From NCBI GenBank assembly GCA_002794785.1, contig NBBA01000002.1, forward strand, positions 1,364,001 through 1,428,000: 64,000 nt of DNA, written 5' to 3'. Positions 10,648 to 23,200 of this stretch are shown here, piece after piece; the stretch's first letter is position 1, and each line of letters opens with the position of its first letter. The notes under the pieces are model-generated. The model did not search any database and was not told where the DNA came from. It saw only the letters and a list, made by a program, of their open reading frames with translations. The DNA comes from Coniferiporia sulphurascens (taxonomy: Eukaryota; Basidiomycota; Agaricomycetes; Hymenochaetales; Hymenochaetaceae). The translations under genes and the position numbers were made by a program.

Positions 10648-12274
10648 CGCCTCGAGTTGATAAGGCCCGGGCTTTCGCTGTGCGTTATATCCGACATGGA
10701 CGCCTAAATTAAGCTCGAGACACTAGTTGGCGAGCGATGATTGGGAAATAGGCGAGTCGGAGGTTCTGAGTGGACGAGCTCGGCCTTCTCCGATATGAGG
10801 GGAAGAATACACGGTGGATCCGACCCACCCCACTTTCCTTGGTCTACATGTCGGACATCTTTCGCCGCCATTAGACGCATTTAGGTACAAGCGTCTAGCT
10901 GCATTAGTTTTTATTCACCCTAGGTCCTGTGTATGTACTATATCTATATCATTAGTAGTTCAAATTTCAGATCATCTGTCTGCATCCGTCGTATCTACTC
11001 CCAATAGTCTCTACGTGCGGTCTAAAAAGGGATTTGTCGAACTGCCATCACACCTTGATTGTTTCGACTTCTGTTATCTGTGTACGCTGTGATCGGCTCC
11101 GAATGTGGTCCGCTGCGCAGTACTCTCGGCGGTAACCCCTGACGACCCTGCCGCAAATGCTTATTTATAACATGACCAGCCTTATTATAGACCATCTTAA
11201 AAAGGTAATATTTTGCTTTAAATTTTTAATAGAGATAAATGTGCGACTCGGCAAGCTGTTTATATTTTTTTTGCTTGATGAGCTGTGCAATAAAAACGGA
11301 CCCAGCGCCGTCGCCTCGCTTCGCAGGTACTCGCCGATGTAGACATATATCCTGGTGGTGGGAAATTGGGAATACGGGCGCGAGTGCGTGTTGGGCGCAT
11401 GGGGGATAGCATGGATGCGGTCAACCGTCCGTCCGTAGGCCATGCGCAACATCGCCGACGGCAGTGCCACAAGCCGACAAAAGGGGGATCGGTTTGATCC
11501 GTCGAGGCGATAAATATAAGTGTACGACCGGCAGGCAGGATCAGTCTGATTCGACTTTTTTTTGTTGATTCGATTTGATTTGATGTAGACACAGATGCAG
11601 ATGATGGGACGGGCGAAAAGATGCTACGTCCGTTCGCCCTTTACTTGTATGGTCGGGCCTGGGCGCCAGTTGGACCGCATTTGTGAAGAGCAAGGACAAT
11701 CCTCACTGCTCAGGCCCAGAACTCGAACAAGAAAAAAAGGAGGGGACACAAGGTAAGTAGCATGAACTTAAAATAAAGCCACGTGTATGGTCTAAATATG
11801 GAATAGGCATGCTGCGGCGGCGAGCTGCACGCCGATGAGAAGACGAAAGAGCATAGAGACGAAATCGCAGTTGTCGCACACACAGGCGGCCTGTGATGCA
11901 GAACGCAGGAGCGAACAATGCGAGACTTGGAAGCAAGTGAGGCTCGAAGAAAGGCAGGCGACGGCATTGTAAGTACATGCGTTTGTATGCGGGTGCGTTG
12001 TCCGGGGCTCTTCTTGTCTCCAGGGACAGACAAGCCGAGAGATTAGCACGCGCCACCGGTTCTGTAAGCCTCGGAGGCCCATTCATATTCCGGCCTCGCC
12101 TACTCGGGCTCTTTTGTTTCTCCCTCCCTTGCTGTTCACCCCCCTCCTCAGCAATAAAAGCGTCTTCCGTCCATCTTTCCCTTTTACTCTCACTCTCGTT
12201 TGGTTTTTCTTGATATCCCCTAGAGCTCCTCCCCCCCTCCCGCCCCTCCCACAGCTCTAATCGCACCGCATACA
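10648..12274. other. intergenic region with pyrimidine-rich promoter of the GH16 gene
   Basis: No gene is supported. Minus-strand frames at 11165-11592 and 11703-12275 lack domains and conserved-looking splice sites. The last 170 bases before the GH16 start (about 12105-12270) are strongly C/T-rich on the plus strand, as is common upstream of well-expressed basidiomycete genes, with an ATAAAA element at 12154-12159. Confidence 0.4.
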
Positions 12275-13518
12275 ATGCGTTCCGCTGCCCTCCTCTCCAC
12301 TCTGTCGCTCGCTGCGCTGGCCGTCAGCGCTCGCCAGGTAAATTACCGCAAGAGCCACATCAGCCGATTCCACCAGCGCTCTTCCGGATACGCCCTCAAG
12401 GACATATACCAGGGCGACACGTTCTTTGAGTGCGCCCATTCCATCGGCTTCATCAAAGGATGCGCGTCTGACCTCTATTTCTCCTCCGCAGTGGCTTCGA
12501 CTTCTTCACGGGCGCCGACCCGACCGGTGGTCTCGTCGATTACGTGGACGCAAGCGACGCGAAGACAGGAAATCTAGCATACGTGCAGAGCGACAAGACC
12601 GTCGTTATGGCCGTGGACAATACGACCCAGGTCAGTGATGGGGGCAACCGCAAGTCCGTCCGCATCCAGTCCAAGAATACCTACTCCAATGGTCTCATCA
12701 TTGCCGACATCTATTCCATGCCTCATGGATGCTCTGTCTGGCCCGCGTACTGGATGGTAGGACCCGACTGGCCAACGAACGGAGAGATTGATATCATCGA
12801 GGGTGTTAATGGTACGTTATCTGCTTTGTGTCAGCTGTATGAATGTGAAGGCTCTGCGCATATTACCGCAATCCTTAGCCGGACGGGAGAAGTAACTCTG
12901 CATTCCTATTGTCCCGGAAGCCGATCGGTTTCACGATACTAAAGGAAGTAACCGAAGCTGATTTAGTGCTGCACAGAAATCACAACGAACCAAATGACGG
13001 TGCATACCGCCAGCGGGTGCACACTCGACCGCACGCCGTCCGCATCGACTGTCAACAACTCTACGGGTAAAGTCGAGGCGTTCACCGCGTCGGTCATGGG
13101 CACGACCTGCGCCAGTAGCGCTAGCTCCAACGCTGGCTGCGGATTTAGTGATGCGGCGGTCGAATCCTACGGCCATGGCTTCAACATGATCGCAGGGAAC
13201 GTCTTTGCGACGCTCATCGAGAGCTCCGGTATCTCCATCTGGCGCTTCCCGCGCGGGTCCATACCTGCGGACATTGACGCGCAGACGCCCGACCCTACGT
13301 CTTGGGGTTCGCCCAGCGCCTTCTGGAGTGGGTCGGCATGCGATATCTCCAGCCACTTCAACAACATGAACATCGTGTTCGACACGACTCTGTGTGGCGG
13401 TTGGGCGAACTCGGCGTTTTCGAGCACGTGCTCAGGCACGTGTTCAGCTGCCGTTGCAAACGCGTCCAACTTCGACTACGCTCAGTGGAAGATCAACTAC
13501 GTTGCTGTGTACCAGTAG
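12275..13518 (+). CDS. secreted GH16 endo-beta-1,3(4)-glucanase, laminarinase-like
   Basis: Predicted extracellular glycoside hydrolase of family 16 acting on beta-1,3 or mixed beta-1,3/1,4-glucan (fungal wall or plant substrate). Exons 12275-12429, 12492-12811 and 12977-13518 give 338 aa. A signal peptide is clear (MRSAALLSTLSLAALAVSA). The catalytic motif NGEIDIIEGVN carries nucleophile Glu150, Asp152 and acid/base Glu155, the E-x-D-x-x-E beta-bulge form seen in fungal laminarinase-type enzymes. Flanking blocks such as GCSVWPAYWMVGPDWPTNGE and the C-terminal WKINYVAVYQ also fit GH16_1. Exon 1 ends in GA and exon 2 completes the codon to give FFDGFDFFTGADPTGG, a typical family sequence. No carbohydrate-binding module or GPI signal is seen. 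It is complete, with no missing catalytic residue. Confidence 0.94.
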
Positions 13519-15300
13519 GCGTTTGCAGCCTGCAGACTACCACCGTCCGTATCAATATCGGATGGTATCCTCGCGTTCATTTACAATCGACCCTTCACCA
13601 TTCATCGCCCTTGCGTGTTGTACGCGTTTTATTTTACTTTTAGGTTGACCCCGCCGCGCTCCCCCCTTTAGGCGTGGCTGTCGCTCCTTTGCCATTCATA
13701 AACAGACCAACTACGTCTTCATACACGCCACGCCCAACAACCATACCCGCGCACCAACCCTAACAAGCCCACCGCTTCGCTTCCTTCTCTGCGTCGGGGA
13801 AAAAAGTCCACTAATCTGGTTATTATCACTTATATCCCGCTGGCACACGCATATTGTTCCTTTTTATTTTCTTGAAGCCCACATGGCTTCTCACTATTTT
13901 TAAAGATTAACCGTGGAATAGATTGTACGGGGTGTATCAGTGTGATCTCCTTGTGACTTGCTATCAATTTGATTTGTTTATCTGTTACGGCTGTACCGCG
14001 CTTGACACATGCTAGTATTGGTGGCCTTTGATGAACATGTGTGTGGTCTCAAATGAAAGCTCTGTTTTCGTTTCTGTGGCTCTGAAATTAGGTGGGAGGG
14101 GGCTTTGGTTCGATGTTTGCGACAAATGAATAATGAGAAGGGGAACAATCAAAATACTGACCCGGATCTGACGCGCTTTGAGATGAGGTTAACGGAAGAA
14201 ATAAATTATATCCGCTTGTCGATTATTACATGGTGGAGACTGCGTCGTGGGTCCTTCGATGCATGCGTGGGGGTCATAACAGCGTCTATGATATTATGTT
14301 TCAGGGAATCAAGGTCTGCTTCCGAAAAATATGTTTGGGGGATCTAGATTGTGAATGGATCTCGATATCCCACCCCTGTAAGCCCCGCCATACAGCTTGG
14401 CGAGATCATACAGTCGTGAGCTTAGAAGGGTGTAGAAAACGTATACGCGTAACCCAGGGCTCCCGTTGGATGAGACACATGTAGATACGTCGGGAAACTG
14501 TGTGCTGAATACATGTGCAGGTATTTTAATGTTTAAGCTCCGTATAAAAGGGCGATCCACGGATCTGCATCGTGCTCTTGTAATGATCGACAGTGACTCT
14601 TTCGCCTTCAACTCCTACTACTGTACTACCATGATCGCTGTAACTATCTTGCGATGAGAAACCTCTCTTTTAAACCTTAAAAACCCTTTCTGTGGCAAGT
14701 TTGAAAAACGTAACATCGGAAGCATGAGGGATTTCTGTGTGATAAGTCCGCGGTTGTTCTAGGCTCATATTTTCTTCCGGAATCGCCACCAAGAGCAGTC
14801 TGAACTACGATGACCGCCATCTCCAGTCGAATACCAAATGGCTGATGACATGTCTAACCTTCTGAGACGTGCCTGTGCTTATTTCCATGGAAAACAGTCC
14901 ACAGCAGGCGCGGAAATACATGAATTCTGGACCAAACCTTTCGGAACTCTCGCAACTCTTCGACTGCTACCACCATTGGCACGCCTTTCCCTTCTGCTAA
15001 AACGCCTGACGCTTCTTCTATCATCCCCCTTCCCTCCCTTCCACAAACCTCCCATTCCTGTCCCCACGAAGTGGACGTCTCTACTGTTCGCGCTTAGTAG
15101 TACTCTCTGAGAGAGCGTAGACAGGGCAGACCTGCAATCGGGAGACGCCACTTGAGCGTGCGGCGGACGTTAAACCTGACAAGGAGGTGCAAAGAAGGTG
15201 CCTCTTCTTTGGGCCTTCTTGTCTGTGTTATGGCGTGGAGGAGCCAGGGTGAATTATTCAGTTGAGCACCTTTCTTCTATTCCATGTCTTGCGTATTCGT
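13519..15300. other. 3' flank of the GH16 gene and gene-free sequence
   Basis: The first 400 bases are T/C-rich and probably include the 3' untranslated region of the glucanase gene. Beyond that only short frames occur on both strands (none above about 100 codons), with no recognisable domains or paired splice sites. Confidence 0.4.
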
Positions 15301-16590
15301 CATCGCCAGCGCTCTATCCGAATTTTCAGACCAGCTCCGAGGTCACGATGGCAAGGATGTTCCGGGAGACTAGCCACCTCCTGGAGCCTCTGCAGCTTGA
15401 GTCTGAGCGTGAAGGAATGGTGACATTCTGGGATGGGTGGGCAATTACGATCCCAGACAAGTCCACAGACTCCACACATTTAAATTTTATATTACCTACT
15501 TCACTCTTTCCTCGTAAGCTGCATTTCTTTTCAGGCTTATTTATTTTATACGCAAGCCAGGAAGGCGCAAAACGCTTTGGGCGTGCGACGAGCGCGAAAG
15601 CAATGGCAGAGAGATCTCAGGAGACTGGCCACCTCCTCGGGTCTCCGAAGTCTGAGCCTGAACCTGAGGGATTAGGATAAGTCATTTCAGCGAGTCCTTT
15701 CCTTCGTCACACTCGTTCCACTCACTTTATCTTTGCGCTTTGAACGGCCAAACTTGAAGTACGTACTTACAATCAAAAGACCGAATCAGAAGAACGACGG
15801 ACGTTAGGAGCTAAAGGGGAGGCACAGAGTTAAAGGTGCTTCTTTTTCTGTCTTTCCCACTTGTATTACGATGTGTGAGTTCGGTCTGTGTGGCACTGTA
15901 TGCTGCTGAGGCCTTTTCCCGCTCGTTTTTTCTCCATAAGACACATTCTGTTTCAGACTTGCTTTCGTATATTTTTCATTCTAACGCAAGACGATTCGGG
16001 TGCGCGACGGACGCGATGACGAGGGCAGGGGAAAACCTGGTCGCTGGCCACCCTCCGGTTTCTTTGCAACTTGAGTCTTCGTGTGAGGGGGCGGGACGGA
16101 GCATGATGGCGAGTTTTGATATATTTGCTTTCCTTCTTATTGCTTTTCTTCATTTGGACGCGGACCGGCCTAAAACCGCAAGACGCGCTAAGTGTGCGAC
16201 GGATACGAGGGCGATAATATCAAGGGATAGAAGAGGCTGACACCTCCTCGGGGGTTCTTTGGTGCTTGACTCCAAGTGTGAGGGAACGGGTCTGAGTTTC
16301 AATACGGTCCAGTCTTTCTATATACTTGAGTGTTAACCGCCCCCGGACCCAAGTAAGCCGGCTGACTTTCGGCCCTTAGGGTTCAGTGCAAAAAGGTGGG
16401 GAGGTCGGCTCGTCTCATAACGTTTTGTGCTCACCCCTTGTACGCACTGTCGCCGCTCGGCCGCCCGAGAATAATGCACCGGAGACGGCTTATAAGCCGT
16501 GGAGGCTGGCCACCTCTACGGCTTTAACGTCTGAATCTCCGTGGCCCAGGATTTCCTCTGCCATCGTATGGCAGCCTCTTGCATAAGCTG
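15301..16590 (+). repeat. array of 4-5 diverged copies of a short coding-like unit
   Basis: Reading the plus strand, similar blocks recur at about 15345-15420, 15580-15680, 15990-16100 and 16190-16290, with a weaker one at 16465-16560. Their best frames read SEVTMARMFRETSHLLEPLQ, ATSAKAMAERSQETGHLLGS, ATDAMTRAGENLVAGHPPVS and ATDTRAIISRDRRG followed by a stop, then CATDT-like and HLLG-like parts again. Copies B, C and D share an upstream T-rich part and a GCAAG-like stretch before the GTGCGACG block. The 5' leader at 15181-15240 (AAGGTGC then TTCTTT) resembles 15834-15890. Spacing is irregular (about 200-410 bp). The pattern is a decayed tandem duplication of an exon-like unit; the source gene is unknown. 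Confidence 0.5.
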
Positions 16591-17294
16591 CCCCACTCTT
16601 AATCCTATGGGGACGAGTTAAGTACAAGCTAGTTGACGCCCATTTTACGGACGGAACGAACATCAGCAAGGGTGGGACCGGGGAGAAGAAAGGGGGGGCA
16701 CCCTCCATGGGTTCTTTGTTGAGCACTTGTCAAAGATCATTAACTCTTTTTTTTAAAATCTATGCCCTTCCCCCGACCTCCGCATGTAACATCAGCTCTG
16801 GAACGTCTGTATGAAGTTTCGGATGGGAACTTACGAGGCTGGACAACTTGCGACCCCCATTTACCAAGCCGTCGTCGATCGAGAGAAGAACGGTCGGGGG
16901 TACACAAGGTACGGACGTATGATTAAACCGTATACACACTGTAACTATGAGTCTGCTTTTCATAAGTCCCAAAATCGAGGTTCCACCAAGCCTCTGAATC
17001 CGTCATAGTCAACAAGAAATACATTTTGAATTCACACTCATAGCTTGATGGGTGATGCCGAGTCAATATTGGTGGTTAGTCATCGTTTGCAATGTCGGGT
17101 TGTTTTGTTCGCCGTTCAATGCTGAAAGCAGAACCGAGCAGCTTGATTTTTGGGCGGAAGTAATCCGCTATCACTTCTAGTATTTCAGTACAATCAACAC
17201 AAACAATAATAGCATTTTGCAAAGCGAGATACATGATGACAACATTATAACAACCCTAACTATTATCCATTATCCAAGACTTGAAAATAAATTA
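16591..17294. other. gene-free flank downstream of the DNMT5 gene
   Basis: No supported gene. The part 17100-17290 is A/T-rich and lies immediately 3' of the DNMT5 stop, so it probably holds the 3' untranslated region and polyadenylation signal of that gene (for example AATAAATTATTAATT-like sequence near 17286-17300 on the plus strand). Confidence 0.35.
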
Positions 17295-20200
17295 TTAATT
17301 GACTTTCTTTTTCGTCCGCTGTTCGTAAATCTCCATGTCTATCGTATTCGTAGAAAGGAAGCGCCATATTTCGACTTCCTTGGTTTGACCATAGCGCCTT
17401 AGTCGACCGATAGCCTGCGTTTCGCAAGCGTCATAGATCTCTTGCGTGGTCGTCAACAAGGGACTGATGAAGATGGCATGGTTCGCGCTTGTAAGATTTG
17501 CCCCGCTAGCGCTTTCGTCCGTGACCGTTAATAGAAGTACCCGCTCCTCCGAGTTGTTTTGGAACTTTTCAAGATTCTTTGACTTCATGGAAGCACTGCC
17601 CTTGATCTCGAGGTACTTTATTTTATGCGCATCGAATGCTTCCGCGACTTTCTTCATGAGATCCGGAAACTGAACGAAAACAAGTATGCGCTCGTTCTTC
17701 GGTATTCGTTTCCTAAGAACACCGTCAGAGACTTCCCTTGGAATGCAATAAGCAGACTTACTTGATGAGTTCCACAATCTTCTCAAGCTTGAGCCCAAAG
17801 TGCCGCCCATTCCCGTCACGGGAGACATCGTCAACACCAAGCGTGTCACCCTTAACGACGTTCAGGACACGCGCTGCAGCTTTGCACGCGCCCGACTGAG
17901 CATATACACATTCCTCTCGTTCGGCACAACTCATCACGCAGCTCATACAACCCGTATGACCACACGAAGACAGGACGGCAATGTCCTCGATAGGAACGCG
18001 TTTGTTTCCACACGCGGGACATTCAATGGTTGGGGGCACTTCTGCTTGGCGCTGGAGATCACGGACGACAGTGAAGTAACGGAGCGAGCGTACGCGACCG
18101 ACGAGCTCTTTCGTCAGTCTACGGATGTGATGCGTTTGTTCGCGAATCTCCCATATCAGGTCCTTAACATCGTTTGACAGGTCGCCTTTGCCCTTGCCTT
18201 TGTCTTTGCCGCTCTTGGACTTCGTATCGGCGGACTTGTTCGTCAAAGTAGACAAAGGGCCATCAATACCGGCCTCTTTCAAAAGGTCAAGCGCCATCGC
18301 AGACGCGTCCTTGTCACCGACGCCCTCGTCCTTCGTGACACGCACGTACTCTTGAAAATAGGTCTCGTCAGATGTCTTCCCAATCTTCCTTTGCAGAACA
18401 AGGGCATCTTCAAGCTTTCCGATAAGTTCCTTTTTGCAATCGTCAAGCTGCTTTGTTCGCTCCTGGACGATGACCTCGCAGGCCTTCATGGCATTTTCCT
18501 CGTCCGTGATGTTGAGATCGAAATGGGAACATCGCTTCAATAGCGCCTCCTCAGCAGAGCTTCACATTTGGTCAGTTATAGTCATTCAGGATAAGAAATT
18601 TCACATGGGTACGACTCACTTGCTTTCCCCGAGAGCCTGCGCAAGACGTTTCTCACGATCGCTCTCAGTCTTTTTCCCACGTTTGATTGTCATATCCAGT
18701 GCACGAAGATGATGCTCTAGCTCCAGATAGATAGCTCGCTCGGCGGCGGGTAGGTTGACCTTTTCGATCTTTTCCTTCCAAGGAATTTCATCGATCTCGG
18801 CAATGTTCTGTAAGAAAACTTAGCAAACTCATGAAAGGATTAAATACATCATGTACAAACCTGCCGAACGAATTGGTCCAGGAAACCTTGGCCAAGCTGA
18901 TGACGGTGTGAATGCCATTCTAAGCTATGAACTTCGCGGAAAGAGTGGAACTTCTCGACATCTTAAAAGTAGAGATCAGTTGAGGCCTTTATATAAATAC
19001 AGAGACCCGTACCTGTTTGCTCTCTCTTTCTCTTCTTTACCTGCGCTGATTGACCTTCTCCATCGTCATCAACGCCTAAGTGAATGTCAAGGAAGGCTGC
19101 GATTGTCTTCAAGGAAGCAAAGTCGTGAATCGGGGGAGTGCCTGATAAGACCCAGCGGCGGGTGGCAGTGAGCTTCTGGACCAGGGAAAGAATCTTGCCG
19201 TCCAAGTAAGTATACTCGTCAATGACAAGACGCTCAAAGTGAAACATTTCAAGAGGAGGAGCATGCATCTGTTTCCAATCCTTCTTGGCTTTGGACTCAA
19301 GCTTCCAAGGGTCAGTCTCTTCGCGAAGTTTTTGCTTTTTCACCGGTTTGCTGTCGGCGGCCTCATTCTTCCGTTTCCTGCCCTTCGCGTTCTTGGTCGT
19401 CGCGGATACATCATCCATCTCAACATCTGAGGACGCTGACGCCTTTTTAGCCTTTTTCGCGGGGCGGGACGGCTTGGAAGACTTTTTTACTTTCGTGACG
19501 GGCTCGCTTTCGGACTCTTCTGCCGGGCTGCTGGAGACACCGTCCTCCTCCTCTTCCTCCTCAGTCTCTGCTGCCGAGTCTTCATAGTCAGAAGATCCCG
19601 CCTTGCGCTTGACTGGCTTCTTGAACTTGAGTTTTGCGACGGATGTACCCTTCACTCGTACTTTCGCATCAGCGTTGGGTTGCTTTTTGATGCTGACTTC
19701 GTCCTCGGATGACTCAACAAAGGTCACATGCCCGGTACGCTTGCGAAGGCGGAGCTTGGATTCCTCCCCATCAGAGGACTCCGCAGCAGAAGGTGCCTCG
19801 GAAGTGGGTGGCGCAGAGACCTCCGCGTCTGAGGAGTGCAGCGAAGACGTACCCGTGGGCTTAGACGTCTTTCGCATAGGGATAACGACCTCCACGATTT
19901 TCTTGGATGGAGGCGGGATACTTGTTGTCTCCTCAGAATCGACTTCTATCACTTCCCTTTTCCCGGCTTCTTTGGCCTCAGCTGCCTCGCGAGCCTTTGC
20001 ACCCTTCAGACGCTTCTTCTGTACGAAAACCTCTGCACCGTCTACAAAGGAAGTATCGTTTTAATACATGAGAACACACCAGAGATAAAGTGCTTATCAC
20101 TCTTACCATTTTTCCGTGCCTCATGAATCGCTTTCATAGTCGCCTCAGACCCGTCCGAGCGTAACCGTTCGACTTGATCACGGAGAGAGGATAGGATGCT

Positions 20201-23200
20201 GTCGAGTCTCGCATTAAAATACCGTCCATCCTGGTTAGGCAAGGTGCCACCAGCAGCGAAAGCTTCAAGGTTAGACAGATAGACGCCGCTGTGGAATAAG
20301 TTTGACGCCACGACGACAATATCTGCGTCCTGTACCTCTTCAATCGTTAACGAGTTCAAACTTGACGCGGTTGATATAATGACGACCTCGAAATGATCCC
20401 CCGTAAACTTCTTGATCTCCGAACCCCACTGTCGAGTAAGATGTGGAGGGACGACAATGAGCGTAGCCTTTACATATATTTTCCCTCGTAGGAGCTCTTT
20501 AGAGGGTCGAGGTTCCTGTCTGACGGACTTGGAGGCGCTGTCTATGAGACCAAGGGTAATGGCAGTCTTCCCGTAACCGACCTCGTCGGCCAAGACTCCG
20601 CCACGCACACGTACAGGGCGCTGAGCACGACCCTGTCCACGCCAATTGAGATGGGTCAAAATGGCCTCAGCTATTTCTTCCTCGATAAAGGGCTTCACAT
20701 CAGTGGATTCTTGTTCGACCATCCAACTGAGGGATCTCAACTGTTCAGGACGCAGAGGAATCTTGAAGTGCTTAGGCTGCGCGCATTCGGGATCTTTACG
20801 ATTGCTTGTCAGGCGGAATTTAGGCAAATTCAGCTTTGCGGGGTCAATAAAGTCGGTATCCAGCTTCCACGCAAATTGGGGCTTCCCTGTGCGTCCGCGG
20901 GTAGGCAAACGAGAAAGTGCACGGTGGATTAAAGAGGGAATATTAATGCCGATCCGAACGGTCCCCACGCCGGATTCTTCATCCAACTTTAGCTGCGTCA
21001 CGAACGGGGCTGGACGATCCTTAAGTGCCCTTTCGTATGCGCCAGCCTGCGACACATCTTCAACCGCGCGAACTTTGTTTTTGTCATCACGCATCCACCG
21101 GATAATGGGCGCAGTAGGAGAACAACGATTACATACTTCAGCATGACCATGCTCAGGTAGGGAGACCTCCGTCCAGGTATTGAACTTCTCGTTGATATTC
21201 TTGATACGCTCAACGAGCCACGCTAGCGCCTGGAAGGTCACACGCTCGTGGACTTTGTCTACCTCGACCCACTTCCCGCGAGGCCACTCCGGACCCGCCT
21301 GGTCCTTAAGGGGCACTTTGCAGACAAGCAGTGCATTAGCGCTCTTGCAGTCATCGTTTGTCACGCTGATCTCTAGCGACTCCTCGGGAACTGCAAACCT
21401 TGCTTCGCGACCCTTCGAAGACTACGAGAGGTCAGTACAAAAAGATAGAAGAGTAAAGCATAGAGACTCACGTCCATCGTGACCGAGCTTGCGTTGACCC
21501 ACATGCAAGGAATATGGCAAGAGACCGATTTAGCTTCAGCACGCAAGGCCGCCTGTCTCCACTTCGGATCAAGCTTGCAGATAACAGGTCGAGTTTCGCC
21601 GAACTGGTACCTCCTCTTGCTGATAGAGAACACGAAGGGGTCTTCGTCTGCCGTCCCGCAACGAGTGGGGTCCAGGAAGAAAAAGACAGGAGGTAAGGAG
21701 GTACTATCCTTTCCGGTTTCCTTCTTATGCAATGCACTCGTCGCAGTCCCGCATTTGTCTAAAAGCTTATAGACGCCGGAAATGTCACGGTCAAAAGAAG
21801 AAGCCGCCTCTTCAGGGACGGATACTTCGACCTCCGAGTACACGACCCTCTCTTTGAAGTCTTCAAGGAGGCCAATACGGGCTTGCCATGCGGGAACAAG
21901 TTCACCAGTACCCTTAATCGAGACTTTCACTGTCGATTGTTTAGGTAAAGCAATCTCCCATTCGCCTTTCAGCAGCCCACCATCGCAACGCATTCTGGCC
22001 ACGGGGACCTCCAAGGTGCGACGAATTTCGCTGTTTGCAGGTTCTCTGTCCTCTGCCTTTGCGAAGAAACGCCATTCAGGTTGTTGAGGATGCAGCAGAA
22101 GTTCAAGCCCACCCACGGGCGACTTAAACGTTGCAACCCAGATTTCTTGTCGCTTAAGCTCGACAAAGCGTTGCTCGACGGATGTAGCGCGGAGGACTGC
22201 CGCACGCCACGCGATCCACCTCTTCTCGGGTATGTCGCCAGCGTTTGCTGCTCTGAGCTTATCTAGGAGCTCACCGGTAACGTGCTTGATGGACAGACTC
22301 ATCGGAAGAGCAGCTTTAAGCTCACGCGCAAAGGCAGATGGCGCCAACCGTGGGTGCGTTGTGAAATCAATAGGGTAGTAACTGTGCTCCGGACGGCCAC
22401 CACATTTCTCACACGACGTAGCATCGCAATCCTCACAGCGGTTGAGAACGCGCGACGTCATATCTGAACGCCCTTCACACTCGCAAAGACGAACACTAGC
22501 TTGTGCCTTCGCGAGTAATTCTGAAAGCGAGCTTTCCAGAGACGTCGACAGGTCAAGAGGACGTTCAGTGAGCTTGTCCTCTCCCGAGATTCGGCTTTCA
22601 ATATCAAATCCTACTGGATTGTCAACGTCCATAGCCTCCGAATGGTTGGCCTCGACGTCCATATTCCCCGCCTTCTCCGCGTAAGTGTCCTGATCGTCAC
22701 CTTTTTTTAAAAGGCTTTTACCGACGACCAGAGCAGCAAGCATGCATGCTCCGACAACAGTCGTAGACATCGCATTCCCAGCAAGGTCGGCGAGTTGATC
22801 TTCTGTCTCGCGAGTGAGCAAGAGCTTATCGACAGGTAAGCCCTGCATCGATAGGGCCTCAAGGCCTACCATCGGCCCGCCGCGATTGGTGATATAAGGG
22901 ATCATTGTCGGCGTCAAGCAGGGGCACACGCCAAGACGCTTTGAGCCAATCTCACGGTCTACATTCTGGGATAGATTCCAGACTTGACTGCGTGACTTCA
23001 CTTAGTAAAAAGCTAAACTCTCATAAATGCTCAACTTACGTCTTGTACGAAGGGTCAATTCCTTGCTTCGCAAAGCGGAGGAGCGTGATGTCCATAAGAT
23101 CCCACACACGTTCGACCTGGGCAACGCCCCAGTCGCCCCAAGCAAAGTCCGGAAGTTTGCAATAACCACCTTCATCCCAGCTCGTGAGCGGGCGCTTTGG

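Noticed and set aside
9981..10712. 243-codon plus-strand ORF
   Set aside because: It runs through CRIPT exons and introns in another phase and through the region with Cys-rich coding; the spliced CRIPT model explains the sequence.
11703..12275. 190-codon minus ORF in front of the GH16 gene
   Set aside because: It is the complement of a pyrimidine-rich promoter, giving Glu/Arg/Lys-rich sequence by composition.
20646..21146. 166-codon plus ORF
   Set aside because: Shadow of DNMT5 exon 4 on the opposite strand.
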